A DNA stretch of 64,000 nt from CAIMUS01 sp963708455 (GCA_963708455.1 CAVPSQ010000003.1:1-64000); one strand, 5' to 3'; numbered from the stretch's first letter, positions 18,374-28,281 are shown. Translations and numbers: made by a program. The notes: a model not told the origin generated them from the letters alone.

Positions 18374-20209
18374 GCGCAGCGCGTTATGCAGTAGGCATCG
18401 ACCTGGGCACTACCCACTGCGTCATGTCTTATGTGGATCTCTCGCAAGCCCAGGGTGAGGACGTGGAGCAGCAGATGGCGGCGGTGCCCCAATTGACCGG
18501 ACCGGGAGCCGTGGAAGAACTGCTGCTGTTGCCCTCGTTTCTGTATCTGCCCCATCCCGACGAACTGGCGGCCACCGATCTGACCCTCCCCTGGGGGGCA
18601 CAACCGCCGTTCGTGGTGGGAGAACTGGCCCGCAATCTGGGCAGCCGCACCCCGATCCGGCTGGTGTCCAGCGCCAAAAGCTGGCTGTGCCATCCCGGTG
18701 TGGACCGCCGCGCTCCCATTCTGCCGGTGGAAGCGCCGTCCGAAGTGCAGCAGTTGTCGCCGCTGCAAGCCTCCATTCACTATCTGGAACATCTGCGCAA
18801 CGCCTGGGATTACCGGCATCCGGACGCGCCGCTGGTGGCACAGGAAGTCACCATCACCGTGCCGGCCTCGTTCGATCCGGCGGCCCGCGAACTCACCGAC
18901 GAGGCGGCCACCGCCGTGGGCTTCGGTCATCGCATCCTGCTGGAGGAGCCACAGGCGGCCCTGTACAGTTGGATTCTGGCCAGCCGGGGCGACTGGCGCA
19001 AGCAGGTCAAGGTAGGCGATATCATCCTGGTGATCGACCTCGGCGGTGGCACCACCGATCTGTCGCTGATTGCGGTGACCGAGCGCGACGGGTCGCTGGA
19101 ACTGGTCCGGGTGGCAGTCGGCGATCATATTTTATTGGGCGGCGATAACATGGACCTGGCGCTGGCCCACGTGGTCAGGAGCAAACTGGCGGCGCAGAAC
19201 ATCAATCTGGATCTGTGGCAACTCCAGGCGCTGACGCACGGCTGCCGCAACGCCAAGGAAGCCATGCTGACCGATCCCAGCATCGCCGCCATGCCGGTGG
19301 TCGTGCCCAGCCGGGGCTCCAAGCTGATCGGCGGCACCATCCGCACCGAACTGAACCGCGACGAGGTCGACCCAGACGCTGGTGGAAGGTTTCTTCCCCT
19401 GGGTGGAGGCTGCGGCCCGGCCGGCGACCCGCGCCCGCACCGCGCTCACCAAGCTGGGTCTGCCCTATGCCCAGGATGCCGGCATCAGCCGCCATCTGGC
19501 CGCTTTTCTGGGGCGCCAAGCCCATGCCACCGAGGCGCTGGCCGGCTTCGCCGCGCCACCGCCGAACGCCAGTTTCCTCCATCCCACGGCGGTGCTGTTC
19601 AACGGCGGCGTGTTCAAGGCCCCCCTGCTGGCCGAGCGCACCCTGAACATGCTCAATGCCTGGTTGCAGGCGGAAGACGCGCCGCCGGCCCGGCCGCTGG
19701 AAGGCGCCGATCTGGATCTGGCCGTGGCCCGTGGCGCCGCCTATTACGGTTACGTGCGGCACGGCCGCGGCGTGCGCATCCGTGGCGGCGCCGCCAAGTC
19801 CTATTACGTCGGCATCGAAAGCGCCATGCCGGCGGTGCCAGGGATGGAGCCGCCGCTCCAGGCGCTGTGCATCGCCCCCTTCGGCATGGAGGAAGGCACT
19901 GGCGCCGAATTGCCACCCCAGGAGGTGGGGCTGGTGGTAGGCGAGCCGGTGCGCTTCCGCTTCTTCGGCTCGTCAGTGCGGCGGGAGGATCAGGTTGGCT
20001 CCGTGCTGGAGCAGTGGTCGCCGGAGGAGGTGGAGGAACTGGAGGAGATCGAAGCCAATCTCCCGGCCGAAGGGCGCACGCCCGGCGAAGTGGTGCCAGT
20101 GCGGCTGCATGCGGCGGTCACCGAGGTCGGCACGCTGCGGCTGGAGGCCGTGCCGCGCAGCGGCGGCGAAGCCTGGAAAGTGGAATTCGATATGCGCGGG
20201 CAGGAGTGA
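18370..20209 (+). CDS. Hsp70-family protein 1, one frameshift
   Basis: About 612 residues once an apparent extra base near nt 19370 (ACGAGGTCGACCCAGAC) is ignored. ATPase motifs are GIDLGTTHCVMSYVD at the N-terminus, VIDLGGGTTDLSLIAV, and the late adenosine-binding LFNGGVFKAP. The C-terminal part is short and lacks a canonical DnaK substrate domain with EEVD-type end. It is therefore a divergent chaperone-like ATPase, not DnaK. It overlaps the DUF2760-like gene by 4 nt and is followed directly by a second Hsp70. Client and role unknown. Confidence 0.85.
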
Positions 20210-22985
20210 AGCCATCGCCAGCAAATCCAAGCCCGCGCGCTATCTGGTCGGCATTGATCTGGGCACCACCCATACGGTGGTCGCTTATGCCGATACGGTC
20301 GCCGAGGCCGAACCGTCGGTCCAGTTGTTCCCCATCGAGCAACTGGTGGCGCCGGGCGAAGTCGCTCCCCGCCCGCTGCTGCCGTCGCTGCGCTACCACC
20401 CGGCACCGGAGGAGTTGGCCGAGAGCGCCATCCGCCTGCCCTGGGTCGAGCCCGATCCAGGCGCCGTGCCCAACGTGGTGTTGGGCGAACTGGCCCGGGA
20501 ACTGGGCGCCCGCGTGCCGGGGCGGCTGGTGGCGAGCGCCAAAAGCTGGCTGTCGCACCCTGCCGTGGACCGCACCGCGCCCATCCTGCCCTGGGGCGGC
20601 GTCGAGGGTATTCCCAAGGTATCTCCGGTAGACGCCAGCGCCAGTTATCTGGCCCATGTGCGCGCCGCCTGGAACTATCGTTTTCCCGACCATCCGCTGG
20701 AGCAGCAGGAGGTGGTGCTGACCGTGCCCGCCTCCTTCGACGAAGCCGCCCGCATGCTGACGCTGACGGCGGCGCGGCGCGCCGGCCTGGAGCAGGTCCG
20801 TCTGGTGGAAGAACCGCAGGCGGCCTGTTACGACTGGCTGCACCGCCATCGCCGTGATCTGGTCGAGGCGCTGGACGATATCCGCCTGTTGCTGGTGTGC
20901 GACGTGGGCGGCGGCACCACCGATCTGACCCTGATTCAAATCGCGCCCGCCGAGGACGGTCCGCGCTTCACCCGCATCGGCGTGGGTGACCATCTGATGC
21001 TCGGTGGGGATAACATGGATCTGACCCTGGCCCATCGGATCGAGCAGCGGCTGGACGGTGAACGGCTGAGCGCTGCGGCGCTGTCGCAATTGATCCAGCA
21101 ATGCCGCTCCGCCAAGGAGCGCCTGCTGGCCCTGGATGCGCCGGAGCGGGCCACCGTGACGGTGCTCGGCGCCGGCGCCCGGCTGATCGGCGGCGCCCGC
21201 GTGGCGGAATTGACCCGCGACGAGGTGCGCGAACGGGTGGTGGACGGCTTCCTGCCCCGCACCGGTCCTGACGAGCGGCCGCAGAGGCGGCGCGCCGCCA
21301 TCGTCGAATTCGGTCTGCCCTATGCTGCCGACGCGGCGATCAGCCGCCATCTGGCGGCGTTTCTGGCGCAGCATGCCGCCGTTTGCCAAGCCGCGCTGGG
21401 CGAGCGCGCCTCGCCGCCGGCGCCGCCCTTGCCGGATGCGGTGCTGCTCAACGGCGGCGTATTCCAGAGTCAGGCATTGAGTCAGCGACTGCTGGAGGTC
21501 CTGACCGACTGGCGGGGCGCCGCTGTGCAACGGCTGGACAATCCCGAACCCATGCTGGCCGTGGCGCGTGGCGCGGTCGCCTACGGCATGGCCCGACGCG
21601 GCCAGGGGCTGCGCATCGGCGGCGGTTCGGCGCGTGGCTATTTCCTGATCGTCGAAGGCGAAGCCGGGCGGAAGCGCGGCGTCTGTCTGCTGCCCAAAGG
21701 TACCGAGGAGGACCGGGAAATCCGGTTGCACGAGCGCACCTTTTCGCTGCGACTGGGCGAGCCGGTGCGCTTCCATCTGGTGTCGTCCAGCGGCGATGCG
21801 CTCTACCGCCCCGGCGAACTGGTGGATATCGATTATGACAGCTTCACCACTTTACCGCCCATCGCCACGGTATTAGAGGGTGGCAACGGAACCGCACCGG
21901 TGCAACTGGTGACCACGCTCACTGAGGTCGGCACGTTGGAATTGGGCTGCGTGGCCGTGGACGATCCCGCCGGTCGCTGGCAACTCGCGTTTGAACTGCG
22001 GGGTGAAGGCGCAGTGCTGGCGGCGACCACCCATCCCCGCTTCCGCGAAGCGGTCGAGTCGATTGAGCGCTTTTACGGCGCCCGCTCCAAAGAGGTGGAG
22101 CCCAGAGCCAGCAGGAACCTGCGCATCGATCTGGAAAGAATCCTGGGCAAACGCGACAGTTGGGACAGTGCGCTGCTGCGGGCGTTGTTCGATGTACTGT
22201 GGGAAGGAGCGCGGCGGCGGCGCCGCTCCGCCGATCACGAGCGCGTCTGGTGCAGTCTGGCCGGTTATTGTCTGCGTCCTGGTTACGGCTATCCGCTGGA
22301 CGACTGGCGCATCCGCCGGCTGTGGTCGATCTACCCGCAGGGCGTGCAGTATGGCGGCGAGGCGCAGGTCTGGTCCGAATGGTGGACCTTGTGGCGCCGG
22401 GTCGCCGGCGGTCTGGATGAAGCCGCGCAGGCGCACCTACTGGCGGATGTGGAGGTAGTTCTCAAGCCGGTGGCGGAGCGCTTGCAGAAAGGAGCCAAAG
22501 GCAAGGGAGGCGGCCGGCCGGGTTATGACGACATCGTGCGGCTGGTGGCGTCGCTGGAGCGCTTGCCGGCGGCGCGCAAGGTGGACGTGGGGAACTGGCT
22601 GCTGACGCGCTTAAGCAAAAAAGGGGAGTCGCCGCAAAGCTGGTGGGCTGTGGGGCGGCTGGGCTGTCGGGCGCCCTTATATGGCAGCGCTCATAATGTG
22701 ATAGCGCGTGATACGGCGGTGGCGTGGCTGGAACAGATATTGGATCTGGACTGGAAAGCGGTGGAGCCGGCGGCATTCGCGGCCACCCTGCTGGCGCGGC
22801 TGAGCGGCGACCGGGAGCGGGATTTAGCGGAGCCATTACGTAAACGGGTGGCGCACAAATTGAGAACAATTAAAGCGCCGGAAACCTGGATACGCATGGT
22901 GGAGACGGTGGTCGAACTGGACGAAGCCGATGAGAAACGGGTGTTCGGAGAGTCGTTGCCGCCGGGATTGCGGCTAGTGCATTAA
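20205..22985 (+). CDS. Hsp70-family protein 2 with large C-terminal extension
   Basis: About 925 residues. ATPase motifs are GIDLGTTHTVVAYAD, VCDVGGGTTDLTLIQI and LLNGGVFQSQ. Beyond about residue 600 there is a 300-residue helical extension rich in Trp and Arg (WEGARRRRRSADHERVW, WLLTRLSKKGESPQSWW), possibly the DUF3731 region found in some Hsp70-like proteins. No ATG, GTG or TTG lies in frame near the expected N-terminus. The frame is open upstream, so the true start or a missing base near 20205–20215 is unresolved. It overlaps or abuts Hsp70-1, forming a three-gene unit. Confidence 0.82.
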   Translation, partial: SEAIASKSKPARYLVGIDLGTTHTVVAYADTVAEAEPSVQLFPIEQLVAPGEVAPRPLLPSLRYHPAPEELAESAIRLPWVEPDPGAVPNVVLGELARELGARVPGRLVASAKSWLSHPAVDRTAPILPWGGVEGIPKVSPVDASASYLAHVRAAWNYRFPDHPLEQQEVVLTVPASFDEAARMLTLTAARRAGLEQVRLVEEPQAACYDWLHRHRRDLVEALDDIRLLLVCDVGGGTTDLTLIQIAPAEDGPRFTRIGVGDHLMLGGDNMDLTLAHRIEQRLDGERLSAAALSQLIQQCRSAKERLLALDAPERATVTVLGAGARLIGGARVAELTRDEVRERVVDGFLPRTGPDERPQRRRAAIVEFGLPYAADAAISRHLAAFLAQHAAVCQAALGERASPPAPPLPDAVLLNGGVFQSQALSQRLLEVLTDWRGAAVQRLDNPEPMLAVARGAVAYGMARRGQGLRIGGGSARGYFLIVEGEAGRKRGVCLLPKGTEEDREIRLHERTFSLRLGEPVRFHLVSSSGDALYRPGELVDIDYDSFTTLPPIATVLEGGNGTAPVQLVTTLTEVGTLELGCVAVDDPAGRWQLAFELRGEGAVLAATTHPRFREAVESIERFYGARSKEVEPRASRNLRIDLERILGKRDSWDSALLRALFDVLWEGARRRRRSADHERVWCSLAGYCLRPGYGYPLDDWRIRRLWSIYPQGVQYGGEAQVWSEWWTLWRRVAGGLDEAAQAHLLADVEVVLKPVAERLQKGAKGKGGGRPGYDDIVRLVASLERLPAARKVDVGNWLLTRLSKKGESPQSWWAVGRLGCRAPLYGSAHNVIARDTAVAWLEQILDLDWKAVEPAAFAATLLARLSGDRERDLAEPLRKRVAHKLRTIKAPETWIRMVETVVELDEADEKRVFGESLPPGLRLVH

Positions 22986-23060
22986 TCGTTGCTGATGCTC
23001 CAACCGGGCGGGTGACGAAAAGCTAAGGCAAAATTCGAGCCTGACCCTATTTTTCGGCTA

Positions 23061-23192
23061 CCCACTTAAGGCGGGACAATCGCGTCGGTGTCCTCGCCGA
23101 CTTTCCGCGGTCAGGTCTGCCCAACCCTGGGAGCGCTGGCGTCCTCGCCGGCCCTTTGCGGTCAACCTGCGCAGTGTCCCGGCTTAAGTGGA
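23061..23192. repeat. MITE-like element with 19-bp imperfect terminal inverted repeats
   Basis: CCCACTTAAGGCGGGACA (from 23061) is mirrored by TGTCCCGGCTTAAGTGG (to 23191), with 132 bp between the ends. CCTATTTTTC flanks it on both sides (23045 and 23196), as a target duplication would, although a few bases lie between. Inside are two copies of a GGCGTCCTCGCCG-like segment. No ORF. It lies just downstream of the Hsp70 unit. Confidence 0.55.
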
Positions 23193-23205
23193 TACCCTAT
23201 TTTTC

Positions 23206-23227
23206 AAAGCCCGCCGCAGCGGGCTTT
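23206..23227 (-). terminator. clpB-type terminator hairpin, copy at 23.2 kb
   Basis: AAAGCCCGC-CGC-AGCGGGCTTT, the same hairpin that follows clpB at 47011 and the clpB fragments at 27047 and 35519. On the minus strand it lies just after the clpB-like fragment and SBBP gene 1. Confidence 0.65.
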
Positions 23228-23244
23228 GTCAGTTAAAAAATCGT

Positions 23245-23361
23245 TCAAGCCGCCGCCCGCAGTCTCGTGCGGAGCAGCAAACTGCCGCTCTGCGCGTCCA
23301 CTTCGACGGCGTCGCCCCAGGCGAACTCGCCGGCCAGACTCCGCTGTGCCGGCAGATGTCG
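23245..23361 (-). pseudogene. ClpB C-terminal fragment, copy 1
   Basis: The minus strand reads RRHLPAQRSLAGEFAWGDA and then VEVDAQSGSLLLRTRLRAAA before a TGA at 23245. This aligns with the last 35 residues of clpB at 47.05 kb (LAQRILAGEFAPGDAIEVD...). It has no start or ATPase domain. It separates the terminator copy from SBBP gene 1. Confidence 0.7.
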
Positions 23362-23400
23362 TCTCTGGTAACGTCGCTGCCCCTGGGGAGCAGAATAAAG

Positions 23401-26400
23401 TTACTGTCCGCCTCCTTCTCTGAGGAAGGGATTGACGGTAGAGTCAGCGTCGCCGCCGTTTTCCTGCGGATTGAGGAATTCCTGCCAGTCGTAACTGCTG
23501 GCCGCGCTGCGCCGGTTAAAGGTGGCGGTGACCCCCCGCGTCTTGCTCAGCGTGACCTGACAGGTGGCCGACCTGCCACTGCACGATCCTTTCCAGCCGG
23601 CGAACACCGAGCCGCTCTTGGCCTTGGCGGTAAGCTTCACTTTCGTGCCGTTGCGGTAGGAGTGATTACAATCCGACCCGCAGTTGATTCCTGAAGGGCT
23701 GCTGGTCACCGTGCCGCTGCCGCTGCCCGCCTTGCTCACCGTCAACAGGTAATACCCCTTCTTGGTGAAGGCCGCTGTGACGGTTTTGGCCTGATTCATC
23801 GTCACCGTGCAGGTAGAAGAGGTACCGCTGCACGCCCCGCTCCAGCCGGCAAATACCGAGCCGCTCTTGGCCTTGGCGGTGAATTTCACTTTCTTACCGC
23901 TGGTATAACTCTCGCTACAGTCGCTGCCGCAGTTGATGCCGGCCGGACTGCTGCTAACCACGCCACTGCCGTTGCCGGCTTTTCTGACCATCAGGGCATA
24001 GGTCTTCACGGCGAAGGTGGCGGTGACTGACCGTGCCTGCGTCATGCTCACCTCACAGGTGCCCTTGCCACTGCAAGTGCCACTCCAGCCGGTAAACGTC
24101 GAGTTGCTGGCCGGGCTGGCGGTGAGCGTTACGCTGTCGCCGCTGAGGTAGTTCTCGGTGCAGTCACTACCGCAGTTGATGCCGCTGGGACTGCTGCTGA
24201 CGGTGCCGCTGCCGTTGCCGCGCTTGGTGACTTTGAGCAGGTAAGTTACCATCTGAGTGGTGACTTGGGCCTGATTGTTAGCGAGGTCGTTGTCGATCAC
24301 GGTAGCGCTGGTTACAGTCGCCGTGTTTTGGATCGTGCTGGGGCTTTGCGCGGTGGGCTTGACCGTCAGAGTCACGCCGGTACTGACCTTCACCGTCAGC
24401 ACGCCCACGGCGCAGGTCACTTTCCGACTACTATCTTCGTAGGTGCAACCTGTCGAGGCGTTACTGAAGTCCACTCCCACCGGCAGGGTATCTGTCACCA
24501 CCACATCCGGTACGTCCTGCGGTCCGTTGTTGCTAACGGTAAGCGTGTAGCTCAGCGACTGACCCACGGACACGGGGTTAGGCGCCGCGCTCATGCTCAA
24601 CGCCAGATCGGTGTCGGTCAGCTTGGCTACAAAGGCATCTGCCGCATAACTGCCGTTATAGGTGAGATCCGGCCCGCCGCGCACTGGGAAGCTGGTTTCC
24701 GGCGACTCGGTATCCCCGACCACATACGCCTGCCCCAATTGGTTTACGGCGATGCCTACGCCATAATCACTTTGATTACCCCCGATATAGCCGGCATAGA
24801 TGAGCTGACTGCCATCGGCACTGACCTTCGCCACAAAGGCATCCTGCCCCCAGTCGCCGTTACGGGTGAGATCCGGCCCGCCGCGCACTGGGAAGGTGGC
24901 TTCTGTCGATTGGGTAGTCCCGACCACATAGGCCTGCCCCAGTTCATCTACAGCGATGCCCTGGCTGTGGTCCCAATAGTCGCCCCCGATATAGCCGGCA
25001 TAGAGCAGTTGGGCGCCGTCGGCGCTGACTTTCGCCACAAAGGAATCATCGTCGCCGTTATGGGTAAGATCCGGCCCGCCGCGCACCGGGAAAGTGGCTT
25101 GGGTTGAGTTAGTCCACCCAATCACATACGCCTGCCCCAAGTTGTCAACGGCAATATGGCTACCAGTCTCACTACCGCTGCCCCCGATATAGCCGGCATA
25201 GATCAGTTGGGCGCCATCGGCGCTGACCTTCGCCACAAAGGCATCCTGCTCCCAATCGTCGTTACGGGTAAGATCCGGCCCGCCGCGTACTGGGAAGGTG
25301 GCTGGTCTCGACGCAGTATCCCCCACCACATACGCCTGCCCTAGGCCATCCACGGCGATGCCCCGACCGTAGTCTTCATGATCGCCTCCGATGTAGCCCG
25401 CATAAATCAATTGGCTGCCATCGGCGCTGACCTTCGCTACAAAGGCATCCTGCCTCCAGCTGTTGTCGTTATAGGTGAGATCCGGCCCGTTGCGCACCGG
25501 GAAGGTGGCTTCTGACGAGTCGGTATCCCCAACCACATACGCCTGTCCTAGCCCGTCCACGGCGATACCCCCACCGTAATCCCCACCTTCGCCCCCGATG
25601 TAGCCAGCATAGAGCAGTTGGCTGCCATCGGCGCTAACCTTGGCTACAAAGGCATCTATATAGCCGTTATAGGTGAGATCCGGCCCGCCGCGCACTGGGA
25701 AGCTGGTTTCCGGCGACCAGGTATCCCCGACCACATACGCCTGCCCCATTTCATCTACAGCGATGCCCCGACCGTAGTCGTCATAGTGGTCACCCCCCCC
25801 GATATAGCCGGCATAAATCAGTTGGCTACCGTCGGCGCTGATTTTCGCCACAAAAGCATCCTTACCCATCCAGTAGTCGTTAAAGGTGAGATCCGGTCCG
25901 CCACGCACCGGAAAGGTGGCTTCCGTCGATTCGGTGGTTCCAACCACATACACCTGTCCCATGCTGTCTACAGCAATTCCCTTGCCGGTGTCACTACTGG
26001 CGCCCCCGATATAGCCGCAGTAGACCAAGATGGCGGGATCGATCACCAGCGGGCGGCTGGGATCGTAGGCGCCCAAGCTAAAGCCATAGCGCCAGTCGCC
26101 GGTCTCGGTTTGGGCAAGGGTATAGCGCGCCTCCACCGGAATCCGCCGGCCGTCGATCTCCTGATAGACCACCGGACGCTCTTCCTCGAACCCGCCCACC
26201 GGCGTCTGGATGGCCAGCCGGCCGGCGTCGGTCAGAGTGACGTTGGTCGCTCCTTGGTAGGCCAGTTGAATCTGACGGGGATCAGCGCCCGGTTGGACGT
26301 GGAAGGTAGTCTTGAGCCGGCCGCCGTCGCCGCTGTAGACCACCTCGATGCCCGGCCAAACATTGGAGTAGGCCACCTCGGTATAGGTCGGCAGGCCGGT

Positions 26401-26901
26401 TTTCCAATTGGTTTGCGGACCTTTGAAGTAGCTGACGATGGTGGCGGTTTTGCTCCGGCCCTGGGGTTTAACCGGTTCCGCCCCCACGAACTGGACCTTC
26501 ACGGCCCAGCGTTGCCGCACCGTCTCCGCGGTGGCCGGCTCAGGTCGAGCCAGCCGATGCAACGGCTGGACGGCGTCTTTCTCAACCGCCGGCGCCGGTT
26601 CCTGCAGCGCCAGGGTAATCCCGTCGGCGGTGAAGTACACGCTGGCGTCGCGGCCCTGAAGGTAATAGGCCACCTGCTCATCGCTCTGGCCTCGATTCTC
26701 GATGAAATACAGCGGCAGCTTGCTCAGATTGACGTTAGCGGTGGTGGGAGTTGCTGGCGCCGCCACCGTGAGCGGCGGCATACGGTGGTAATGAGCAAGC
26801 ACAACCAGCGCCGTCATGACAATCAACGTGAGCAGTGCGCCGATAGTGTATCGGTCACGTCGAGAGCGGACCGTAAAAAGCGTCGAATCCTGAATGTTCA
26901 T
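23401..26901 (-). CDS. Exported SBBP beta-propeller repeat protein 1
   Basis: About 1166 residues from ATG 26901, chosen because GGAG lies about 10 nt upstream. One hydrophobic N-terminal helix (GALLTLIVMTALVVLA, about residues 21–36) suggests export or membrane anchoring. A DUF7948-like domain (PLYFIENRGQSDEQVAYYL) comes next. Then come seven SBBP units of about 75 residues with YAGYIGG, GIAVD-x-LGQAYVVG, FPVRGGPDLT and DAFVAKVSADGSQL, predicted to fold as a propeller. A DUF11 domain (APNPVSVGQSLSYTLTVSNN) and three InlB-type B-repeats with GINCGSDC follow. It ends with a tail, SYDWQEFLNPQENGGDAD, shared with other proteins of the island. Likely a surface or extracellular adhesin-like protein; ligand unknown. 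Confidence 0.88.
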   Translation of the reverse strand: MNIQDSTLFTVRSRRDRYTIGALLTLIVMTALVVLAHYHRMPPLTVAAPATPTTANVNLSKLPLYFIENRGQSDEQVAYYLQGRDASVYFTADGITLALQEPAPAVEKDAVQPLHRLARPEPATAETVRQRWAVKVQFVGAEPVKPQGRSKTATIVSYFKGPQTNWKTGLPTYTEVAYSNVWPGIEVVYSGDGGRLKTTFHVQPGADPRQIQLAYQGATNVTLTDAGRLAIQTPVGGFEEERPVVYQEIDGRRIPVEARYTLAQTETGDWRYGFSLGAYDPSRPLVIDPAILVYCGYIGGASSDTGKGIAVDSMGQVYVVGTTESTEATFPVRGGPDLTFNDYWMGKDAFVAKISADGSQLIYAGYIGGGDHYDDYGRGIAVDEMGQAYVVGDTWSPETSFPVRGGPDLTYNGYIDAFVAKVSADGSQLLYAGYIGGEGGDYGGGIAVDGLGQAYVVGDTDSSEATFPVRNGPDLTYNDNSWRQDAFVAKVSADGSQLIYAGYIGGDHEDYGRGIAVDGLGQAYVVGDTASRPATFPVRGGPDLTRNDDWEQDAFVAKVSADGAQLIYAGYIGGSGSETGSHIAVDNLGQAYVIGWTNSTQATFPVRGGPDLTHNGDDDSFVAKVSADGAQLLYAGYIGGDYWDHSQGIAVDELGQAYVVGTTQSTEATFPVRGGPDLTRNGDWGQDAFVAKVSADGSQLIYAGYIGGNQSDYGVGIAVNQLGQAYVVGDTESPETSFPVRGGPDLTYNGSYAADAFVAKLTDTDLALSMSAAPNPVSVGQSLSYTLTVSNNGPQDVPDVVVTDTLPVGVDFSNASTGCTYEDSSRKVTCAVGVLTVKVSTGVTLTVKPTAQSPSTIQNTATVTSATVIDNDLANNQAQVTTQMVTYLLKVTKRGNGSGTVSSSPSGINCGSDCTENYLSGDSVTLTASPASNSTFTGWSGTCSGKGTCEVSMTQARSVTATFAVKTYALMVRKAGNGSGVVSSSPAGINCGSDCSESYTSGKKVKFTAKAKSGSVFAGWSGACSGTSSTCTVTMNQAKTVTAAFTKKGYYLLTVSKAGSGSGTVTSSPSGINCGSDCNHSYRNGTKVKLTAKAKSGSVFAGWKGSCSGRSATCQVTLSKTRGVTATFNRRSAASSYDWQEFLNPQENGGDADSTVNPFLREGGGQ

Positions 26902-26960
26902 GATCTTTATCTCCAACTTGATTTGTACAATTTTTTTATTCCTTTTCTCGTGACAAATGT

Positions 26961-26974
26961 TTGACTTGGATCAA
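26961..26974 (-). promoter_or_regulatory. FNR/ANR-like box upstream of SBBP gene 1
   Basis: TTGACTTGGATCAA on the plus strand (TTGATCCAAGTCAA on the minus strand) differs by one base from the FNR consensus TTGAT-N4-ATCAA. It lies 60 bp before the start codon. The same 14-mer stands 60 bp before SBBP gene 2, in otherwise diverging upstream DNA. Oxygen-linked control is inferred. Confidence 0.55.
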
Positions 26975-27046
26975 AGAAAATATTATTGAGAAAGTTCAAA
27001 GAGGCTGGACACGCTTGATGATCTGTATCTTGTTGAAATTCAATAA

Positions 27047-27070
27047 AAAAGCCCGCAGAAGCGGGCTTTT
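27047..27070 (-). terminator. Terminator, copy at 27.05 kb
   Basis: On the minus strand AAAAGCCCGC-TTCT-GCGGGCTTTT runs into TTATT, giving a stem and U-rich tail. It follows clpB fragment 2 and ends transcription from Rpn gene 1 or the fragment. Same family as the true clpB terminator. Confidence 0.75.
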
Positions 27071-27092
27071 ACCGTTAACGAAAGAGGCTGTT

Positions 27093-27240
27093 TTAAGCCA
27101 CCACCCGCAATCCTTTACGGAATACTAAGCGGCCGCCCTCGACGTCCACGGCGATGGCGTCGCCCGGCGCAAACTCGCCGGCCAGGGTGCGCTGCGCCAA
27201 CGGGTTTTCCAACGGCTGCCGGATCGCTCGCTTCAAGGAT
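27093..27240 (-). pseudogene. ClpB C-terminal fragment, copy 2
   Basis: The minus strand from 27240 reads LKRAIRQPLENPLAQRTLAG and then EFAPGDAIAVDVEGGRLVFR to a TAA at 27093. It is nearly identical in sequence to residues of the clpB C-terminus (LKRAIQQQLENPLAQRILAG...). The rest of clpB is absent. It lies directly downstream of Rpn gene 1. Confidence 0.8.
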
Positions 27241-27285
27241 TCCCCCGTTCACGGTGGCGCATGTCGAGCACGTCCTATGCCCAAT

Positions 27286-28281
27286 CTACCGGGCGGCCTG
27301 TCGCAGTGCTGCCCGAAACGCTGCGAGATCAGCGCAGCAAATCACCTGCTCTAACAATGATTGCAAGGTTTCCTTAACCTCGATGGCATTGACTACCTGG
27401 ACCACATCATTCGGCTTCTCGCCAAACCGGACTGCTACGGCATGCAGCAGCATATCGCGCGCTGCTTGCAGCGCACCCTGCTGCAAGCCCTGCTGCAAGC
27501 CCTGCTGCAAGCCCTGCTGCAAGCCCTTCTCAATGCCGATACGCTCAACGCTGGTAACATAAGGCATACGCTGTTCCTCCTCGAATTCACTCAGTTCAGC
27601 CCAAAATGTCTTGTCCAGTCCCGGCGGCAAGACCAGCAGCCAGTCAATGAAGCGGAATAACTCCAGCACCTGCTGACGGGTGTAGCCACGCCGGTACAAC
27701 AATTTGACCAGATACAACTTCCACTGCTTCCGTTCTTCGCCCTGCTTCACCGCTTTTGCCTTGAGATGGGCCATGACCACCACGGCAAAAGAATTCGGGT
27801 TGGCTTCCAGCGCCGCCCAGTCCCGTCCATAGTCCAGCACCTTGGCTGTGGGAAACCGGAACGTCAGTTCACAACCCCAGCGACCGGTGCGATAGACCTT
27901 CGGGCGATAGCGGGCATCGGCATCGCTCAGTACCGCCAGACTGACGATTTCCACCCGGTAACGGTCGAACAGCCGGTAATGGTAGATGTACATGCGCTCC
28001 GGGAAATCCCGGTCCCGGTCGTTCTGGATTTCGATGTGGATCAGCAACCAGGTCTCCCGGCCTTCCTTGAGGAATACCTGGACCAGCTTGTCCACGTAGC
28101 GACGCCCCGATTGGGCATCGCGCACCACTTTTTCCAGTTCCTTGTCGAGAAACTGATACTCCTTCGACCAGTCAATCTCAGCGTCAATCGCCGGGAAGAA
28201 AAAAGACATAAAAGCGGGAAAGAACATCTCTACCGCCTCTTTCCAGGGACTGTCGAAATCACTGCGGGTGTCTGTTTTCAT
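27286..28281 (-). CDS. Rpn-type recombination-promoting nuclease, copy 1
   Basis: 331 residues from ATG 28281 (MKTDTRSDFDSPWKEAVEMF). The PD-(D/E)XK core is visible as DAEIDWSKEYQFLDKE followed by WLLIHIEIQNDRDRDFPERM, where E-x-Q is the Rpn variant of the catalytic motif. These proteins, formerly called YhgA-like or transposase_31, cleave DNA and promote RecA-independent recombination. The C-terminal region has four GLQQ units from a 12-bp tandem repeat (27478–27525), more than copy 2. Almost identical copies lie at 28424 and 35750. A clpB 3' fragment and terminator follow. Confidence 0.85.
   Translation of the reverse strand: MKTDTRSDFDSPWKEAVEMFFPAFMSFFFPAIDAEIDWSKEYQFLDKELEKVVRDAQSGRRYVDKLVQVFLKEGRETWLLIHIEIQNDRDRDFPERMYIYHYRLFDRYRVEIVSLAVLSDADARYRPKVYRTGRWGCELTFRFPTAKVLDYGRDWAALEANPNSFAVVVMAHLKAKAVKQGEERKQWKLYLVKLLYRRGYTRQQVLELFRFIDWLLVLPPGLDKTFWAELSEFEEEQRMPYVTSVERIGIEKGLQQGLQQGLQQGLQQGALQAARDMLLHAVAVRFGEKPNDVVQVVNAIEVKETLQSLLEQVICCADLAAFRAALRQAAR
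27478..27527. repeat. 12-bp tandem repeat inside Rpn copy 1 (four units)
   Basis: CTGCTGCAAGCC repeated four times, encoding Gly-Leu-Gln-Gln on the minus strand. Copy 2 of the gene has two units (about 28617–28640), copy 3 has about five, partly diverged (35943–36002). Slippage is the simplest cause. Confidence 0.85.

Noticed and set aside
20118..21776. 552-codon minus-strand ORF opposite Hsp70-2
   Set aside because: Hsp70 ATPase motifs lie on the plus strand; the antisense product is His/Gln/Ala-rich low complexity.
25618..26964. 448-codon plus-strand ORF opposite SBBP gene 1
   Set aside because: The SBBP frame on the minus strand has clear domains. The antisense frame is a by-product of the GC-rich repeats and has no recognisable motif or ribosome binding site.
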